A stretch of 64,000 nt of DNA from Aliirhizobium wenxiniae (GTDB lineage: Bacteria; Pseudomonadota; Alphaproteobacteria; Rhizobiales; Rhizobiaceae). This document shows, one piece after another, positions 1 to 9,409 of the stretch (position 1 is the stretch's first letter; each line of letters opens with the position of its first letter). The stretch spans positions 248,001 through 312,000 of the forward strand of contig NZ_JACHEG010000003.1 of NCBI RefSeq assembly GCF_014201355.1, read 5' to 3'. Below the pieces are notes generated by a model. The model ran no database searches and had not been told where the DNA came from. It saw only the letters and a program-made list of their open reading frames with translations. Position numbers and translations under genes: made by a program.

Positions 1-4
1 GACT

Positions 5-769
5 TTAAGCATTGAGGCCGGCATTGGCGTAGCTCCCGAGATAGGCCTCGCGGACGCGGGCATCCTTTGTCACGTCGGCGGGAAGGCCGTCGAATATGAT
101 GGTCCCGGTGGCAAGCACGATCACCCGTTTGGCAAATCGGAACACCAGGTCCATGTCGTGTTCGATCATCAATACGGCGAGATCGGCAGGGAGGTTTGCG
201 AGCGCGTCCTCGATGCGTCCGGTGTCGCTCTGCGGAACGCCTGCGGCTGGTTCGTCGAGCAGCAGGACGCTGGGCTTCAAGGCGAGCGCTATGGCTAGTT
301 CAAGAAGCCGTTGCTGCCCGTAGGCGATCTCGCGGACCTTTCTATGCGCCAGCGCATAAAGCCCCAGCCTTTCAAGCAGGTCATCGACTTCCTCCATCAC
401 CGCCGGACGGGTGAGAAAGTTACCATGCAGTTGCGCTGATTTGCCTGTCCTTTGGAGAACCGCGAGCCCAAGATGTTCGGCCGGTGTCATGCACTGGAAA
501 AGCCGGGTTACCTGGAACGAGCGAACGAGACCACGCTGAACCCGGCCGGTTGGTCCGATCCGGGTGACCGGCTCGTTTCGAAGCCGCACTTCACCGGAAC
601 TCGGTTTCAGGGCGCCGGTGACGAGATTGACGAAGGTTGTCTTGCCGGCTCCGTTCGGGCCGATAAGCGCCACTCGGTCCCCTGCCATCATGGAGAGCGA
701 GACGTCGTTTGTGACAACGAGCCCGCCGAACGCCTTTTTCAGGTTGATGACTTCAAATACCGCACTCAT
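5..769 (-). CDS. Branched-chain amino acid type ABC transporter, ATP-binding protein (LivG-like)
   Basis: This is one of the cytoplasmic ATPases that power a Liv/HAAT-family importer. The 254-residue protein has a Walker A motif GPNGAGKT at residues 37-44, an ABC signature around AYGQQRLLE at 149-157, and Walker B SVLLLDEP at 167-174. The extended loop between the motifs is typical of LivG rather than LivF. The start codon overlaps the stop of the upstream permease gene by 4 bases (ATGA), so the two are translationally coupled. A LivF partner would be expected just beyond the left edge of the window. Liv-type systems carry branched-chain amino acids, but many rhizobial ones carry aromatic acids. 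The neighbouring pobA gene makes 4-hydroxybenzoate or a related aromatic a plausible substrate, which is inference. Confidence 0.9.
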   Translation of the reverse strand: MSAVFEVINLKKAFGGLVVTNDVSLSMMAGDRVALIGPNGAGKTTFVNLVTGALKPSSGEVRLRNEPVTRIGPTGRVQRGLVRSFQVTRLFQCMTPAEHLGLAVLQRTGKSAQLHGNFLTRPAVMEEVDDLLERLGLYALAHRKVREIAYGQQRLLELAIALALKPSVLLLDEPAAGVPQSDTGRIEDALANLPADLAVLMIEHDMDLVFRFAKRVIVLATGTIIFDGLPADVTKDARVREAYLGSYANAGLNA

Positions 770-1800
770 GGCCGCGTCTCCCCGGTCCTGTTTCTTCTTG
801 CAGAAAGGAGATCCTGCACCGTTCCGAAAATACCCTTGGGAGCGAAAAGGACGACGACGATGAGAAGCGCACCGACCATCGTCAGCCAGTGAAACGGATT
901 GGCGGCCGATACGAAATCCTCAAACAGCATGAAGACCAAGGTTCCAACAAGAGCGCCGAACAGCGAACCGGTTCCGCCGAGGACAAGCATGACGAGCGCC
1001 TCTGCCGATTGTGTGAACGACAGGGCGTCGAGTGCGACGACCTGGGTTGAGATGGCACTGAGCGCACCGCCTGTTCCGGCCACCGCGCCTGAAATGATGT
1101 ACATTTTTATCAGGGCTTTATGCGGAGAGGCGCCGATTGCCCTTATCCGCACCGGATCCTCCTTGATGCCACGGCAGAGCATGCCGAAGGGCGAGCGGAC
1201 GACGATGCGCAGCAAAGCGAATACGATCAGAAGCAGGATCACACCGAAAAAATAGGCCGTATGGCCGAAGAGATCGAACTCGTAGAGGCCAAAGAGCGGG
1301 TCGAGCACGATGCCGGAAAGTCCGTCGCTTCCGCCGGTCCAGGAAGACGCCTTGTTGGCGAATTCATGAAACAGATAGACAAGCGCGATCGACAGCACGA
1401 GCTGCGGGAGGCCGTGCGCCCGCAACATCACGATGCCACAGACAAGCCCGGCGACCGCGCCTGCGATTATCCCGCCCAGCGTCATCAGTAGCGGATCATT
1501 TATCCCATAATGTGCGGAAAGTATGCCTGCCGCATAGGCGCCCGATCCAAACAGTGCCGCCTGGCCGAGGGTTGCGACACCGCAATAACCCGTCACGAGA
1601 TCGAGCGACAATACGAGAAGGGCAATCGCGATGATACGCGTGAGCAATGCGAGGTTATCGGGAAAGAGGACGTAACCAGCTGCTGCGACGATGACGATGG
1701 CCGCAACGCCGTAGAGGTCTCGGCTGATAAAGCCGGCTCGCAGGCGGTTTCTGGTCGTTTCAGCGCTGGCGGTCAAAGTGGAGTTGGTTTTCTCTGTCAT
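766..1800 (-). CDS. Branched-chain amino acid type ABC transporter permease (LivM-like)
   Basis: This is an inner-membrane permease of the Liv/HAAT importer. The 344-residue protein is a chain of hydrophobic segments with the LivM-type landmark GYCGVATLGQAALFGSGAYA near residue 70 and the cytoplasmic EAA-like loop (GIKEDPVRIRAIGASPHKAL) near residue 215, which contacts the ATPase. Its N-terminal extension of about 25 polar residues is longer than in many LivM proteins. It overlaps the LivH-like gene upstream and the LivG-like gene downstream by ATGA junctions, so the three form one tightly coupled unit. The family assignment is firm; the transported substrate is not shown by the sequence. Confidence 0.9.
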   Translation of the reverse strand: MTEKTNSTLTASAETTRNRLRAGFISRDLYGVAAIVIVAAAGYVLFPDNLALLTRIIAIALLVLSLDLVTGYCGVATLGQAALFGSGAYAAGILSAHYGINDPLLMTLGGIIAGAVAGLVCGIVMLRAHGLPQLVLSIALVYLFHEFANKASSWTGGSDGLSGIVLDPLFGLYEFDLFGHTAYFFGVILLLIVFALLRIVVRSPFGMLCRGIKEDPVRIRAIGASPHKALIKMYIISGAVAGTGGALSAISTQVVALDALSFTQSAEALVMLVLGGTGSLFGALVGTLVFMLFEDFVSAANPFHWLTMVGALLIVVVLFAPKGIFGTVQDLLSARRNRTGETRP

Positions 1801-2660
1801 TTCGCACGCCCCGCCAGGCCACGCGGAAAGACGCAGATGATCGCAATGACGGCAAGATAGAAGAAAAATTCGCCGAATTCCGGCATGAGATATCTGCCGG
1901 TCGTATCGATTGCTCCAAGAAGAAGACAGGCTGCCAATGCTCCGGGGATGGAGCCGGCGCCGCCGACAGACACCACGACCAGGAAGGTGACCATGTAACG
2001 GAGCGCATAATAGGGCTCCACCGGCAGGAATTCCGATCCGACCACTCCGCCGAATGCCGCAAGACCCACCGCCGCCGCGAAGCTCACCGCGTAGACGATT
2101 TCCGTTCGCACACCCAGCGCCGCAGCCATTGCGGCGTTGTCGACAGATGCGCGGAGCTTGATGCCGAAATTCGTCTTCTCGATCGCATACCAGAGGCCGA
2201 GCGCCACGGCGAGGCCGCAGGCAATCGCAAAGAGACGATGGACGGGGATGGTGCGGAAGCCAAGGTCGGCCGAACCCTGTAGCGCAGGTGCAAGCGGGAT
2301 GGTCTTCAGCGTCGGTCCCATGACGAAGTTGGCGATGCCGATGATGCAGAAGGTTATCCCGATCGTCATCAGCACCTGCGTCAGTTCCGGCTGACCGTAG
2401 ATGCGGCGATAGAGAAGACGTTCGATCGGAATGGCGATCAGGATCGTGAAAACGACCGCCGCGATCAATGCAAGTCCGTATCCGAGGGCCAGATCACGCG
2501 CGACATAGGACGCTATGTAACCGCCGATCATGGCAAAGCCGCCATGGGCGAGGTTCACGACACGCATCAGGCCCATGGTCACCGAGAGGCCGATCGATAT
2601 GACGAACAGCACCATGCCATAGGCAAGTGCGTCGACAGCTATGCTGAAGACTGTCTGCAT
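1797..2660 (-). CDS. Branched-chain amino acid type ABC transporter permease (LivH-like)
   Basis: This is the second inner-membrane permease of the Liv-type importer, 287 residues long. It begins with hydrophobic segments and the LivH landmark GLSVTMGLMRVVNLAHGGFA near residues 24-43. A loop around RASVDNAAMAAALGV near residue 181 corresponds to the ATPase-contact loop. It ends in an ATGA overlap with the LivM-like gene. Upstream, a 64-base gap separates it from the binding-protein gene and contains a perfect 9-bp hairpin (2681-2702), which could uncouple the high level of binding protein from lower permease expression. Length and topology are normal for the family. Confidence 0.9.
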   Translation of the reverse strand: MQTVFSIAVDALAYGMVLFVISIGLSVTMGLMRVVNLAHGGFAMIGGYIASYVARDLALGYGLALIAAVVFTILIAIPIERLLYRRIYGQPELTQVLMTIGITFCIIGIANFVMGPTLKTIPLAPALQGSADLGFRTIPVHRLFAIACGLAVALGLWYAIEKTNFGIKLRASVDNAAMAAALGVRTEIVYAVSFAAAVGLAAFGGVVGSEFLPVEPYYALRYMVTFLVVVSVGGAGSIPGALAACLLLGAIDTTGRYLMPEFGEFFFYLAVIAIICVFPRGLAGRAK

Positions 2661-2680
2661 CAGAAATCCTGTTCATGAGT

Positions 2681-2702
2681 GGCAGGCCAAATCTGGCCTG
2701 CC
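2681..2702 (-). terminator. Perfect hairpin between binding-protein and LivH-like genes
   Basis: Arms GGCAGGCCA (2681-2689) and TGGCCTGCC (2694-2702) pair perfectly around the tetraloop AATC. There is no T tract, so I read it as an mRNA-stabilising or partially terminating stem downstream of the binding-protein gene, a common arrangement in ABC operons. Confidence 0.5.
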
Positions 2703-2724
2703 GATCTGTCAAACCGTCGGCCGC

Positions 2725-3903
2725 TTATTTCGCGGCGGCCAGACCCGGATCGCCCTGCTTCTCGAAGGTCTGAACCTCCTTGTTGAAGTATTTGCCATCC
2801 GAACCTTTTGCCACTTCCCGCAGATAGATGTTCTGCGTGATGTGACGGCTTTCCGGATCGATGGAGACGGGGCCGCGAGGGCTTGTCCAGGCCAGTCCCT
2901 TGACGGCATCGACGGCCTTCTGGGCATCCTGCTCGCCGCCCGTCGCCTCGATCATCTTGTAGATGACATGCATGCCATCAAAGGCGCCGACGGAAGGAAA
3001 GGAAAGTTCCGCTGCGTTGCCGATCGCCTTGGTGGCAGCCTCGACGAAAGCCTTGTTTTCGGGGGAATCGTGAGAAACGGCGTAATGGAACGTCGTCTGT
3101 ATTCCCAATGCGGCATCGCCCAGCGCCGGCAAATCCGATTCCTGGGTCAGGTCGCCCGGCGCATAGAACTTGGTGCCGCCCGCTTTCAGGCCGTTGTCGT
3201 TGAATGCCTTGACGAAGCCGAGCGTGGTCGGGCCGGAAGGCAGGAAGGCGAACACACCTTCGGCGCCCGAATCCTTGATACGCTGCATGATCGGGCTGAA
3301 ATCGTTTGTAGAAAGCGGCATTCGTATTGCTTCCACAATCTGGCCACCGGCTGCTTCGAATGCCTTTTTGAACGCATTTTCGGCGTCGACACCCGGTCCA
3401 TAGTCACTGACGACCGAAATGATCTTCTTCACGCCGGCATCGGAAGCAACCTTTGCGATCGGTGTGGAGGTCTGCCAGGTCGTGAACGAGGTTCTGACGA
3501 CCAGAGGGCTGGTTTTCATGATGGCCGATGTCGCGGCGTTCATGATGACCATGGGCACGTTGCCCTGCTTGAGAATAGGCGTCACCGCCATCGCATCCGG
3601 GGTAAAGTAGAAGCCCGCAAGATACTGGACCTTTTCCTTTACGATCAGCTCCTGGCCAAGGGCCTTGGATTGGGCGGGGTCCGCTGTCGGAATGTCGCGA
3701 TAGACAATCTCGACCGTATCATCGCCAATCTTGCTACCGTGAAGCGCGATATAGGCGTCTATTCCCGCCTTGAAGTTTTTGCCCTGAAGAGCAAAGGGGC
3801 CGGAGAAGGGGCCAACGACGCCAACCTTGATGACGTCGGCAGAAGCAGTTCCGCACAAAGCCATGACCGCGAATGCGGCAATTGCAGCCTTTTTCATGTT
3901 CAT
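2725..3903 (-). CDS. ABC transporter substrate-binding protein, LivK/Peripla_BP_6 family
   Basis: This is the periplasmic receptor for the Liv-type importer downstream. The 392-residue precursor begins with a clear Sec signal peptide (MNMKKAAIAAFAVMALCGTA, cleavage probably after SA near residue 23). The mature protein starts with DVIKVGVVGPFSGPFALQGK, the usual opening of the family. A good ribosome binding site (GGGAGGAA) lies just before the ATG. It lies 76 bases downstream of pobA on the same strand with no visible terminator between, so pobA and the transporter may be co-transcribed. That arrangement favours an aromatic acid as ligand, but the binding residues cannot be read from sequence alone. 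Confidence 0.9.
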   Translation of the reverse strand: MNMKKAAIAAFAVMALCGTASADVIKVGVVGPFSGPFALQGKNFKAGIDAYIALHGSKIGDDTVEIVYRDIPTADPAQSKALGQELIVKEKVQYLAGFYFTPDAMAVTPILKQGNVPMVIMNAATSAIMKTSPLVVRTSFTTWQTSTPIAKVASDAGVKKIISVVSDYGPGVDAENAFKKAFEAAGGQIVEAIRMPLSTNDFSPIMQRIKDSGAEGVFAFLPSGPTTLGFVKAFNDNGLKAGGTKFYAPGDLTQESDLPALGDAALGIQTTFHYAVSHDSPENKAFVEAATKAIGNAAELSFPSVGAFDGMHVIYKMIEATGGEQDAQKAVDAVKGLAWTSPRGPVSIDPESRHITQNIYLREVAKGSDGKYFNKEVQTFEKQGDPGLAAAK

Positions 3904-3979
3904 TCCTCCCAGTTAAAGAGGGCCCGCCTCCAACATCGTGCCCCTTGATTTGCAATGCTACCCGTTGCTGTCGTCCACG

Positions 3980-5152
<1,173 letters not shown>

Positions 5153-5158
5153 TCACGC

Positions 5159-5199
5159 CTCCCAACGAAATTGATAAATGCAAATTCCATGATTGGGAG
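5159..5199. promoter_or_regulatory. pobA/pobR divergent intergenic region with inverted repeat
   Basis: The 112-base gap between the divergent starts contains CTCCCAA (5159-5165) and its exact inverse TTGGGAG (5193-5199), 27 bases apart. PobR-type regulators bind in this region in other bacteria. The left arm overlaps the pobA ribosome binding site, so it may partly reflect that sequence rather than an operator. Confidence 0.35.
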
Positions 5200-5264
5200 T
5201 TGCGGCGAAAGAGACGCTCTGTTCTTTTAATTGTACTTTTCGAACATCGGAAGGAGCGGTCGCG

Positions 5265-6143
5265 ATGCCACGGGTTCCCACCTATGCCCTTTATGGTGAA
5301 ACGGACACCGGAGATCCGGGCTTCTGGCTGCATCATGAAACGATCCATGCCAGAAGCAGCCAGCACGACTGGGAAATCCAGCCTCACCGGCACACCGCTT
5401 ACTTTCAGATCTTGCATATCGCCGCCGGAGGCGGTGACGTCCTCTTCAACGAAGAGACCCTTAGTTTGAAGCCCGGAACGGTCATAACCATTCCGCCGGG
5501 AACCAGTCATGGGTTCCGATTTTCAAAAACCGTCGTCGGCTCGGTTATCACGATCCTTTCGTCACATCTCGACCATGGACCCGGTGAGCGAAGCGTGTTT
5601 GGCCAGTGGCTGGCTCACCCCCAAAGAATTGCTCCTGAACCTCAGCTGCCGGATGCGGAAGAGGCCCTGCGTATCTTGGGGCGGATAACGGTCGAGTTTG
5701 AAGGTCGAAATCGCGGACGCAATGAAATCCTGAGAGCCTATGTCTCCGTGCTGTTGCACCTGTTGTTCCGCATCGGCTCCGATCAACAAACCTGGGCGGG
5801 CTGGTCCGGAGACACCCGAGTGGATGCCCTGATGAACCTGATCGACCAGCATTTCCGCACCCATCGGGCGTTGTCGTTCTATGCCGGGAAAATCGGGGTT
5901 TCGCCGACACATCTCAATCGCCTCGTTCATGCCTGGCATGGATGTTCGGCACATGAACTGATCGAGCGCAAGATTATCGAGGAAGCGAAGAGGCAGCTCA
6001 TCTTCTCTATGACCTCTATACAGCAAATATCGTATCGGCTGGGTTTCCAAGATGCCGCTTATTTTTCTCGCTTTTTCGCTCGATGCACGGGCAAGGCACC
6101 GAAAGATTGGCGTTCATCGGAACGTGCCCGTATCGACTATTGA
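5265..6143 (+). CDS. pobR: AraC-family transcriptional regulator of pobA (PobR-like)
   Basis: This is a 292-residue activator with an N-terminal cupin-like sensing domain (QPHRHTAYFQILHIAAGGGD near residue 38, then GTVITIPPGTSHGF near residue 75). The C-terminal double helix-turn-helix of the AraC/XylS family is seen as ALSFYAGKIGVSPTHLNRLV and the closing ISYRLGFQDAAYFSRFFARC. The ATG at 5265 is preferred over the more upstream in-frame codon at 5193 because AAGGAG lies 8 bases before it. It is transcribed away from pobA, the arrangement of pobR-pobA pairs in rhizobia and Azotobacter, where the protein activates pobA in response to 4-hydroxybenzoate. The function is inferred from family and position. 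Confidence 0.85.
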   Translation: MPRVPTYALYGETDTGDPGFWLHHETIHARSSQHDWEIQPHRHTAYFQILHIAAGGGDVLFNEETLSLKPGTVITIPPGTSHGFRFSKTVVGSVITILSSHLDHGPGERSVFGQWLAHPQRIAPEPQLPDAEEALRILGRITVEFEGRNRGRNEILRAYVSVLLHLLFRIGSDQQTWAGWSGDTRVDALMNLIDQHFRTHRALSFYAGKIGVSPTHLNRLVHAWHGCSAHELIERKIIEEAKRQLIFSMTSIQQISYRLGFQDAAYFSRFFARCTGKAPKDWRSSERARIDY

Positions 6144-6493
6144 TAGCCTCAGCGTTCAAGAAAAGAATTTGCTGGACACGGACGTTATGGCGAAGTGTGA
6201 GCCGAGCACATGGCGAGATTCACATCTTCAAGTCGACGACGACCTAAGCGGTGCGCATGATGACGATCGCTCTGCTTTTCTTCTTGGTCATTGGAGACGA
6301 GAAACTATTCGTTGAAAACTAGCGGCAACGGTCTGGTCCACATCAAGAGCAGGAGCCATTCCCGTATCATCGTTGCTCCATTGAAAGTTCGTCTGACCCC
6401 ATTAGACCTTTGCCTATGTTACGACATCGGCTGTGATCCGCTGTGTCTCGATCTTTGCGGCGGCATCGATGCAGCCCAATTGTGGACCGGGGA
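6144..6493. other. 350-base gap, no gene recognised
   Basis: This gap lies between the pobR-like gene and the biotin carrier gene. Short open frames exist on both strands, but none resembles a known protein or carries a good ribosome binding site. It probably holds the promoter of the biotin-carboxylase/pxp operon. I could not pick out convincing -35/-10 boxes or a hairpin. Confidence 0.4.
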
Positions 6494-6928
6494 ATGGACC
6501 TTTCAAAGATAGAAAAACTCATCGCGTTTGTGGGGCGGTCCAACGTCACCGAACTGGAGGTCACGGAAAAAGGCACGACAGTCCGGATATTCCGAGATGG
6601 AGGCCGAGATAGGCCGGTCACGGAAGCCGAGAGCTCAAGCGGGACCGCCGATACAGGAGAGCTCGAAGGCGCTGCGGTTGAAGTCAACGAAAAGGCAGGC
6701 ATGGTCACCGCACCGGTCTTCGGCGTGCTGCATGTCTCCCCGGCACCAGGAGATCCTCCGTTCGTGTCCGTCGGGGATGATGTTATCGAGGGGCAGACAC
6801 TTTTCATCATCGAAGCAATGAAAGTGTTCAACAAGATAACTGCACCGCACGCCGGCAAGATCACGCGCCTGACGGATGTGAATGGCTCGGAGGTCGAGGT
6901 CGGTGATATGCTGGCGGAGATCGCGTGA
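6494..6928 (+). CDS. Biotin carboxyl carrier protein (AccB-like)
   Basis: This 144-residue protein carries covalently bound biotin between a biotin carboxylase and a carboxyltransferase. Its N-terminal half (MDLSKIEKLIAFVGRSNVTE) matches the AccB-type helical leader. The C-terminal biotinyl domain contains the thumb region (GDPPFVSVGDDVIEGQ) and the biotin attachment motif EAMKV with Lys110. ATG at 6494 was chosen because it starts the conserved leader; an upstream in-frame codon at 6443 encodes unconserved residues. The stop TGA overlaps the ATG of the biotin carboxylase gene. It is the first gene of a run that continues through pxpB, pxpC and pxpA. The dedicated context suggests it serves this enzyme and not fatty acid synthesis. 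Confidence 0.92.
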   Translation: MDLSKIEKLIAFVGRSNVTELEVTEKGTTVRIFRDGGRDRPVTEAESSSGTADTGELEGAAVEVNEKAGMVTAPVFGVLHVSPAPGDPPFVSVGDDVIEGQTLFIIEAMKVFNKITAPHAGKITRLTDVNGSEVEVGDMLAEIA

Positions 6929-8295
6929 TGCCGTCACAACAGCGTTTCGACAAGGTTCTGATTGCCAATCGTGGTGAAGTTGCCTTGCGCGTGGTTCGCG
7001 CCTGCCGCGAAATGGGCCTGAAGACCGTCGTAGTCTACTCGGAAGCGGATCGGGATTCCGCCTATGTGAAAAGCGCGGATCAATCGATCTGCATCGGCCC
7101 ATCGAGCGCGTCCAAAAGCTACCTGAACCAGAGCGCCATCCTGCTGGCGGCGCGCCTCACCGGTGCCGGCGCCGTTCATCCAGGTTATGGATTTCTTTCG
7201 GAAAACACCAGCTTCTCAGCGGCAGTAGAGAAGGCGGGAATGACCTTCATCGGCCCGGATGCCAGCGCCATTGCCACGATGGGAGACAAGATTGCCGCCA
7301 AGAGCGCCATGATGGCGGCTGGCGTGCCTTGTGTGCCGGGTCCAGATACAGAACTTCCATCGGAACCTGAAGCGATCCGGGCAATTGCGGCCGGGATTGG
7401 TTATCCCGTGATCGTCAAGGCTGCCGGCGGCGGTGGCGGACGCGGCATGCGCGTTGTGCTCAACGAGGCAGAACTGCAGGAAGCAGTAGCCCTGACCCGC
7501 GAAGAAGCACGTAAGGCCTTTGGAACGCCGGCGCTCTACATGGAGAAATTCCTCCAGCATCCGCGCCATATCGAAATTCAGGTCCTGTGCGATACGCATG
7601 GAAATGCGGTCTGGCTTGGCCATCGTGATTGCTCCATGCAGCGCCGTCACCAGAAGGTGGTCGAGGAGGCGCCGGCTCCGGGTATTTCCGAAACACTGAT
7701 CGGCACTGTCGGCGAAGCCTGTGTCCAGGCTTGTCAGCAAATCGGCTATCGCGGTGTCGGAACGTTCGAATTCCTCTATGAGGACGGCGCTTTCTATTTC
7801 ATCGAGATGAATACCCGCCTGCAGGTCGAACATCCGGTGACCGAGGAAACCAGCGGCGTCGATATCGTCCAGCAGCAATTGCGTGTGGCGCAGGGTGAGA
7901 CATTGTCGATGACGCAGGTTGACGTGACCTGCGCCGGTCACGCTATCGAATGCCGCATAAATGCCGAAGACCCGAAGACTTTCATGCCCTCAGCAGGTGT
8001 TATCACGGCTCTTGAACTGCCACAGGGCGAGGGCGTTCGTGTCGATACCCATGTCGAGGCCGGTTACAAGGTCTCGCCCTATTACGACTCGCTGATCGCC
8101 AAGCTGATCGTGCATGGCCAAGACCGGGCCGATGCCATGCAGCGCACGCGGTCCGCACTGGCATCCTTCAAGCTGGAGGGCATCGCCACCAATCTGCCGC
8201 TGTTGCGCGAACTGTTTGAAGATGCAGCCTTCGCCAAGGGTGAAACGGATATCCATTATCTGGAAAAATGGTTGAAGACGCGGGGGGCAGCATGA
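6928..8295 (+). CDS. Biotin carboxylase (AccC-like)
   Basis: This 455-residue ATP-grasp enzyme carboxylates biotin on a carrier protein using bicarbonate and ATP. Visible landmarks are the N-terminal KVLIANRGEVALRVVRACRE, the glycine-rich ATP-binding loop KAAGGGGGRGMR near residue 158, the active-site stretch FIEMNTRLQVEHPVTEE near residue 290, and the C-terminal domain ending at HYLEKWLKTR. Start ATG 6928 overlaps the previous stop; a GTG one codon upstream is also possible. Length matches AccC, not the long multi-domain carboxylases, so the carrier and transferase must be separate proteins. No classical acetyl-CoA carboxyltransferase gene is nearby; the downstream PxpB/PxpC pair is the candidate partner. 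Confidence 0.93.
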   Translation: MPSQQRFDKVLIANRGEVALRVVRACREMGLKTVVVYSEADRDSAYVKSADQSICIGPSSASKSYLNQSAILLAARLTGAGAVHPGYGFLSENTSFSAAVEKAGMTFIGPDASAIATMGDKIAAKSAMMAAGVPCVPGPDTELPSEPEAIRAIAAGIGYPVIVKAAGGGGGRGMRVVLNEAELQEAVALTREEARKAFGTPALYMEKFLQHPRHIEIQVLCDTHGNAVWLGHRDCSMQRRHQKVVEEAPAPGISETLIGTVGEACVQACQQIGYRGVGTFEFLYEDGAFYFIEMNTRLQVEHPVTEETSGVDIVQQQLRVAQGETLSMTQVDVTCAGHAIECRINAEDPKTFMPSAGVITALELPQGEGVRVDTHVEAGYKVSPYYDSLIAKLIVHGQDRADAMQRTRSALASFKLEGIATNLPLLRELFEDAAFAKGETDIHYLEKWLKTRGAA

Positions 8296-8705
8296 CAAAG
8301 CCGGATTTCAGCGACCCCGCAATCATCGAACGGTTGACCGCAGCCCTTGAAGCCGCTGGCGTCGATGGAATTGAAATCACCCGACCGGGCCAGAGCCTGC
8401 TGATCCGCCTTTCGAGTTCGGCCAAGGGGCCTGCGCGCCAGGTGCGTTCCGGCAAAACCGATGCAGTAGATGCTGTCGCTATCGTGAAGGCGCCTATGGC
8501 CGGTGAGTTCTGGTTGTCGGACCTGTCACGTACCGGCACGCCGGCGGCATCGACCGCGCGCGACGCGATCGGCTTCCTGCGGGTTGGCCCTATCCTGCTG
8601 CCGGTCTCCGCTGGACCGTCGAGACGCTTGGGTCGCCACTTAGTTGAACCCGGAACGATCGTCGGTTTTGGCGATCCGATTGCAGAAGTCGAGACAGAAG
8701 CATGA
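8292..8705 (+). CDS. Biotin-carrier-like protein lacking the biotinyl lysine
   Basis: This 137-residue protein has an AccB-like layout: an N-terminal helical leader (SDPAIIERLTAALEAAGVDG), a basic linker, and a C-terminal lipoyl/biotinyl-like beta fold (VKAPMAGEFWLS, later EPGTIVGFGDPIAEVE). The position where EAMKM should lie reads around GFLRVGPILLPVSAG and has no lysine, so it probably cannot be biotinylated. It starts in an ATGA overlap with the biotin carboxylase and ends in an ATGA overlap with pxpB, so the frame is under tight selection and is not decayed. It may be a structural subunit or scaffold for the complex. That role is inference; the missing lysine is seen directly. Confidence 0.75.
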   Translation: MTKPDFSDPAIIERLTAALEAAGVDGIEITRPGQSLLIRLSSSAKGPARQVRSGKTDAVDAVAIVKAPMAGEFWLSDLSRTGTPAASTARDAIGFLRVGPILLPVSAGPSRRLGRHLVEPGTIVGFGDPIAEVETEA

Positions 8706-9409
8706 GCGCCTCAGTCGTCAAGATCACCCAGCCTGTCGAAGCGCTTGCGCTCGGTCGCAATGGCGTCCGCGTTTCCCCGATCGGTTCTCGCGCATTTCTT
8801 CTCGAAGCGACCGGTGAATTCGACCTTGCCTCGCAGCGGCGGATCTGGGCCCTGTCCCGCGCCGTCGAACTGTGGAGCGAGACGCTCGAGATCGTACCTG
8901 GCATGACGAACCTTCTCGTCGTTCTGAAGATGACGCCCGAAGATCCGGAACTTCTGGCGTTGCGCCTGTTGGACGCCTGGGAACAGGCCGAAAGCATCGA
9001 TCTGGCGGGAAGGACAATCGAGATCACCGTAACATACGGCGGCGAGCACGCGACAGATCTTGCCGCTCTCTGCGACAGGTCGGGCCTTTCCGACCGCGAG
9101 GTTATTCGCATTCACTACGAAGGCACCTACAGGGTGTTTGCACTCGGTAGTGCGCCCGGTTTTGGTTACCTTCACGGGCTTGATCCGCGCATCTACATGC
9201 CGCGCAAGACCGTGCCATCGCTCAATATGGCGCGGGGCTGCGTCACCATTGGCGGCATGCAAACGGGTGTCGCCGTCCTGACCGGCCCCAATGGCTGGAA
9301 TTCGATCGGGTTTGCCGAATTGCAGATGTTCGACCCGATGTCGGCCACACCTGCCGTGATGGCGCCGGGTGATACGGTACGTTTCGTGCCAGCGAGCATT
9401 GAGCTATGA
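8702..9409 (+). CDS. pxpB: 5-oxoprolinase subunit B / KipI / AHS1-domain protein
   Basis: This 235-residue protein is an allophanate-hydrolase-subunit-1 (AHS1) family member. In characterised bacteria PxpB works with PxpC and PxpA in ATP-dependent opening of 5-oxoproline to glutamate, and AHS1 also forms part of the carboxyltransferase domain of urea carboxylase. The conserved segment ALGSAPGFGYLHGLDPRI lies near residue 145, followed by PRKTVPSLNMARGCVTIGG. It is flanked by 4-base ATGA overlaps on both sides. The N-terminal part (SPIGSRAFLLE) is normal for the family, as is the length. Confidence 0.88.
   Translation: MSASVVKITQPVEALALGRNGVRVSPIGSRAFLLEATGEFDLASQRRIWALSRAVELWSETLEIVPGMTNLLVVLKMTPEDPELLALRLLDAWEQAESIDLAGRTIEITVTYGGEHATDLAALCDRSGLSDREVIRIHYEGTYRVFALGSAPGFGYLHGLDPRIYMPRKTVPSLNMARGCVTIGGMQTGVAVLTGPNGWNSIGFAELQMFDPMSATPAVMAPGDTVRFVPASIEL

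Noticed and set aside
2641..3948. 435-codon open frame on the plus strand
   Set aside because: It is antisense to the receptor gene with its signal peptide and family motifs. It has no recognisable domains and reflects GC-biased codon use.
5193..5264. Longer N-terminus for the AraC regulator
   Set aside because: The extra 24 residues are unconserved in character and lack a ribosome site, whereas AAGGAG precedes the ATG at 5265.
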